From Diplocloster modestus (lineage in GTDB: Bacteria; Bacillota; Clostridia; Lachnospirales; Lachnospiraceae), in assembly GCF_019042245.1 (NCBI RefSeq), contig NZ_JAHQCX010000014.1:1-64000 (forward strand): DNA of 64,000 nucleotides. Reading direction: 5' to 3'. Both the position numbers and the translations under genes were made by a program. Each line of letters opens with the position of its first letter. Position 1 is the first letter of the stretch. Positions 62,372-64,000 of the stretch are shown one piece after another. Under the pieces are notes generated by a model, which did no database searches, was not told where the DNA came from, and saw only the letters and a program-made list of their open reading frames with translations.

Positions 62372-62902
62372 ATGAAAGCGAAAAGGAACCAGGCAAATGT
62401 CCTGGCAAAGGAATGTATGGTATCCGCACTCATGCAATTGTTAGAAACCAAACCGCTGTCTGCCATTTCCGTAACCGAGCTGACGGAGAAGGCCGGCGTG
62501 TCCCGCATGACCTATTATCGGAATTATCAGTCAAAAGAGGAGATTTTCCAGGATTATCTGGATGACATCGTGGATTCTTACCGGCGTGATGTGGCTTCCT
62601 GGCCGTCCAAAGGGAATTATAACGATTACCGGAACTTGCTGCACTGTTTCCGGTATTTTAAGAAATATAAAGATTTTATCCGCGGCCTCATTGACAGCAA
62701 TATGGGGGATATGGTTTTGAAGGCGCTGACGGATTACATCAACGAGACTTATTACCGGGAGGATCTGGGGCAGAAATTCTACTATTCTCTTCATTCCTTC
62801 TCCGGCGCCCTGTACAATATATACCGGGCATGGATTGAACATAACACAATGGAAGAGCCTGAGGAAATGGCCCTGGTACTGTGCGGGTTGTTTCAGAAGT
62901 AG
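62372..62902 (+). CDS. TetR/AcrR family transcriptional regulator
   Basis: A 176-residue regulator: HTH SALMQLLETKPLSAISVTELTEKAGVSRMTYYRNYQSKEEIFQDYL, with a helical ligand domain (about 75-176). Its short C-terminal part resembles the DhaS-like TetR subgroup. Convergent with the YoaK gene, one base apart. Confidence 0.88.
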   Translation: MKAKRNQANVLAKECMVSALMQLLETKPLSAISVTELTEKAGVSRMTYYRNYQSKEEIFQDYLDDIVDSYRRDVASWPSKGNYNDYRNLLHCFRYFKKYKDFIRGLIDSNMGDMVLKALTDYINETYYREDLGQKFYYSLHSFSGALYNIYRAWIEHNTMEEPEEMALVLCGLFQK

Positions 62903-62903
62903 A

Positions 62904-63602
62904 TCATTCCCGGATAGCCCTCTTGCTTTTTGGGATGTCTTCTTTTATGAACATCAGGATAAATCCGGCCATCAACAGCATAGCCGCCAGCCAGATCGAG
63001 CGCTCTCCCAGCCGTATACTCATAAGTGCGCCTGCGGCCGCCCCTACGGCAAAAATCAGGATTACAAAATAGTAATGCAGGCTCTTTTTCCTCAGATTTT
63101 TATCCCGGGTGATGTGGTACTTACAGAGCATTTCCGTTGCGCTTCGCATATTTCCAATACACATGGTGGTGGCGCAGGGGATCCCTCTGAATTTCCGAAA
63201 GCTGTTCACCTGCATGGCGCAGGCAAATGACATCATCATATTTGCCAGGCCGTTCAAAGACTGGGGAAGAAAACCGACGATCAGAAGAAGAAGTATCTCG
63301 ATCGCCAGTACGATCTGCCGCCAGTGTATCCGGCTGTAGTCTTTATACCGGTGATGTACCCATTCAGTAATATAGACTCCGGCCAGGAACGCGGCCAGAG
63401 GAAGCAGATAGCGAAGGACCAGATCCCAGTTTCCCTGGGCCAGGTTCTGGCCAAGCAGCACGATATTCCCGGTCTGTGCGTTGGCGAATACTTTCCCCCG
63501 GCAGTTGTAGGAATAGGCATCCTGAAAACCTCCGGCCAGTGTCAGAAATACTGCCAGAGTCATGGACTCCGACATTTGTTTGCAGGCTTTTTTCGCTGTC
63601 AT
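62904..63602 (-). CDS. YoaK/DUF1275 family membrane protein
   Basis: A 232-residue protein with six predicted helices: MTLAVFLTLAGGFQDAYSYNCRGKVFANAQTGNIVLLG is the family signature, and CAMQVNSFRKFRGIPCATTMCIGNMRSATEML is the second conserved half. Its role is unknown; some relatives are induced by stress. It is divergent from the LysR gene. Confidence 0.9.
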   Translation of the reverse strand: MTAKKACKQMSESMTLAVFLTLAGGFQDAYSYNCRGKVFANAQTGNIVLLGQNLAQGNWDLVLRYLLPLAAFLAGVYITEWVHHRYKDYSRIHWRQIVLAIEILLLLIVGFLPQSLNGLANMMMSFACAMQVNSFRKFRGIPCATTMCIGNMRSATEMLCKYHITRDKNLRKKSLHYYFVILIFAVGAAAGALMSIRLGERSIWLAAMLLMAGFILMFIKEDIPKSKRAIRE

Positions 63603-63743
63603 TCTAATATCCTCTGAAATAATTTCATCATATACATCTGGAAGGCTGATTTTTTTACTATTTTATATTAAACTTATACATGGATATATGTAAAATATAT
63701 ATTTAAGATAATGATAATATCTTTTTGATATGGAGTAGCTTTT

Positions 63744-64000
63744 ATGAATATATCTTATGAGCATTACCGGATCTTTTATTATGTGGCAAAATATGGAAGT
63801 TTTACCAGGGCTGCGAATGCGCTGATGAACGGTCAGCCGAACATCACCCGTTCGATGAACCTGCTGGAACATGAACTGGGCTGCCGGTTATTCACACGCT
63901 CAAACCGTGGAGTCCGGCTGACTCCGGAAGGGCAGAAGCTTTATGAGCATGTGGCATCCGCTGTGGCCCGTCTGGAAACGGCAGAAGAAACGCTTCGGCG
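63744..64000 (+). CDS. LysR family transcriptional regulator, 5' part only
   Basis: The frame is open from ATG 63744 to the right edge (85 codons). It encodes an N-terminal LysR helix-turn-helix: YEHYRIFYYVAKYGSFTRAANALMNGQPNITRSMNLLEHELG, then LFTRSNRGVRLTPEGQKLYEH. GGAG lies eight bases before ATG. The effector domain is outside the window. YoaK is the divergent neighbour and a possible target. Confidence 0.92.
   Translation, partial: MNISYEHYRIFYYVAKYGSFTRAANALMNGQPNITRSMNLLEHELGCRLFTRSNRGVRLTPEGQKLYEHVASAVARLETAEETLR

Overview
The window looks like chromosome from an anaerobic, low-to-mid GC Firmicute of class Clostridia, most probably a gut Lachnospiraceae. The signs are an AsrABC sulfite reductase, glycyl radical chemistry, an S-box leader on metK, ECF sigma/DUF4179 pairs, an SirTM/zinc-macrodomain pair and strong AGGAGG ribosome sites. 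No rRNA, tRNA, IS element, prophage or CRISPR array was recognised. Species assignment is inference.

Layout. 1-1171: 5' part of a glycyl radical enzyme running off the left edge. 1.5-9.2 kb: hemA, precorrin-2 dehydrogenase, hemC, a cobA-hemD fusion, hemB and hemL on the minus strand, divergent from cbiK; together they reach siroheme/cobalt-sirohydrochlorin, and no later haem gene is seen. 9.4-9.65 kb and 19.5-20.1 kb: three copies of a type I toxin-antitoxin module (27-residue holin-like peptide plus convergent antisense RNA), the first with a frameshifted toxin. 9.7-19.1 kb: a BMP-family nucleoside ABC importer, an HxlR winged-helix/pseudo-sirtuin fusion, a PfkB kinase and two ADP-ribosylglycohydrolases. 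The two operons flanking the fusion gene share a spaced promoter motif. 20.1-29.2 kb: an apparent operon trxB-trxA-arylsulfate sulfotransferase-asrA-asrB-asrC, a divergently controlled SLC13-like anion transporter and a Crp/Fnr regulator; a TAAC-N4-GTTA site lies before both the operon and the transporter/regulator pair.

29.2-44.9 kb: a long inverted repeat, a zinc-type macrodomain with SirTM, an ECF sigma/anti-sigma pair, metK with a SAM riboswitch, galE, a sugar nucleotidyltransferase, nagB-nagA-M20 peptidase, an NhaC antiporter and a TRIC-type channel. 45-64 kb: a PAS-GGDEF-EAL protein with a degenerate GGDEF, three AraC/GyrI regulators, a GMP synthase without a recognisable glutaminase triad, a CofE-like ligase, a MATE exporter, a second ECF/DUF4179 pair, a NUMOD-type nuclease, a second long inverted repeat, DegV, TetR, YoaK and a partial LysR gene.

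Two systems deserve follow-up. One is the ADP-ribose/nucleoside island, apparently controlled by a DNA-binding sirtuin-like sensor lacking the catalytic residue. The other is an arylsulfate-to-sulfite-to-sulfide route suggested by co-transcription of ASST, thioredoxin, thioredoxin reductase and AsrABC in a genome segment that also makes siroheme. Two structural themes recur: two-hairpin leaders upstream of several genes, and long stem structures directly 3' of genes.
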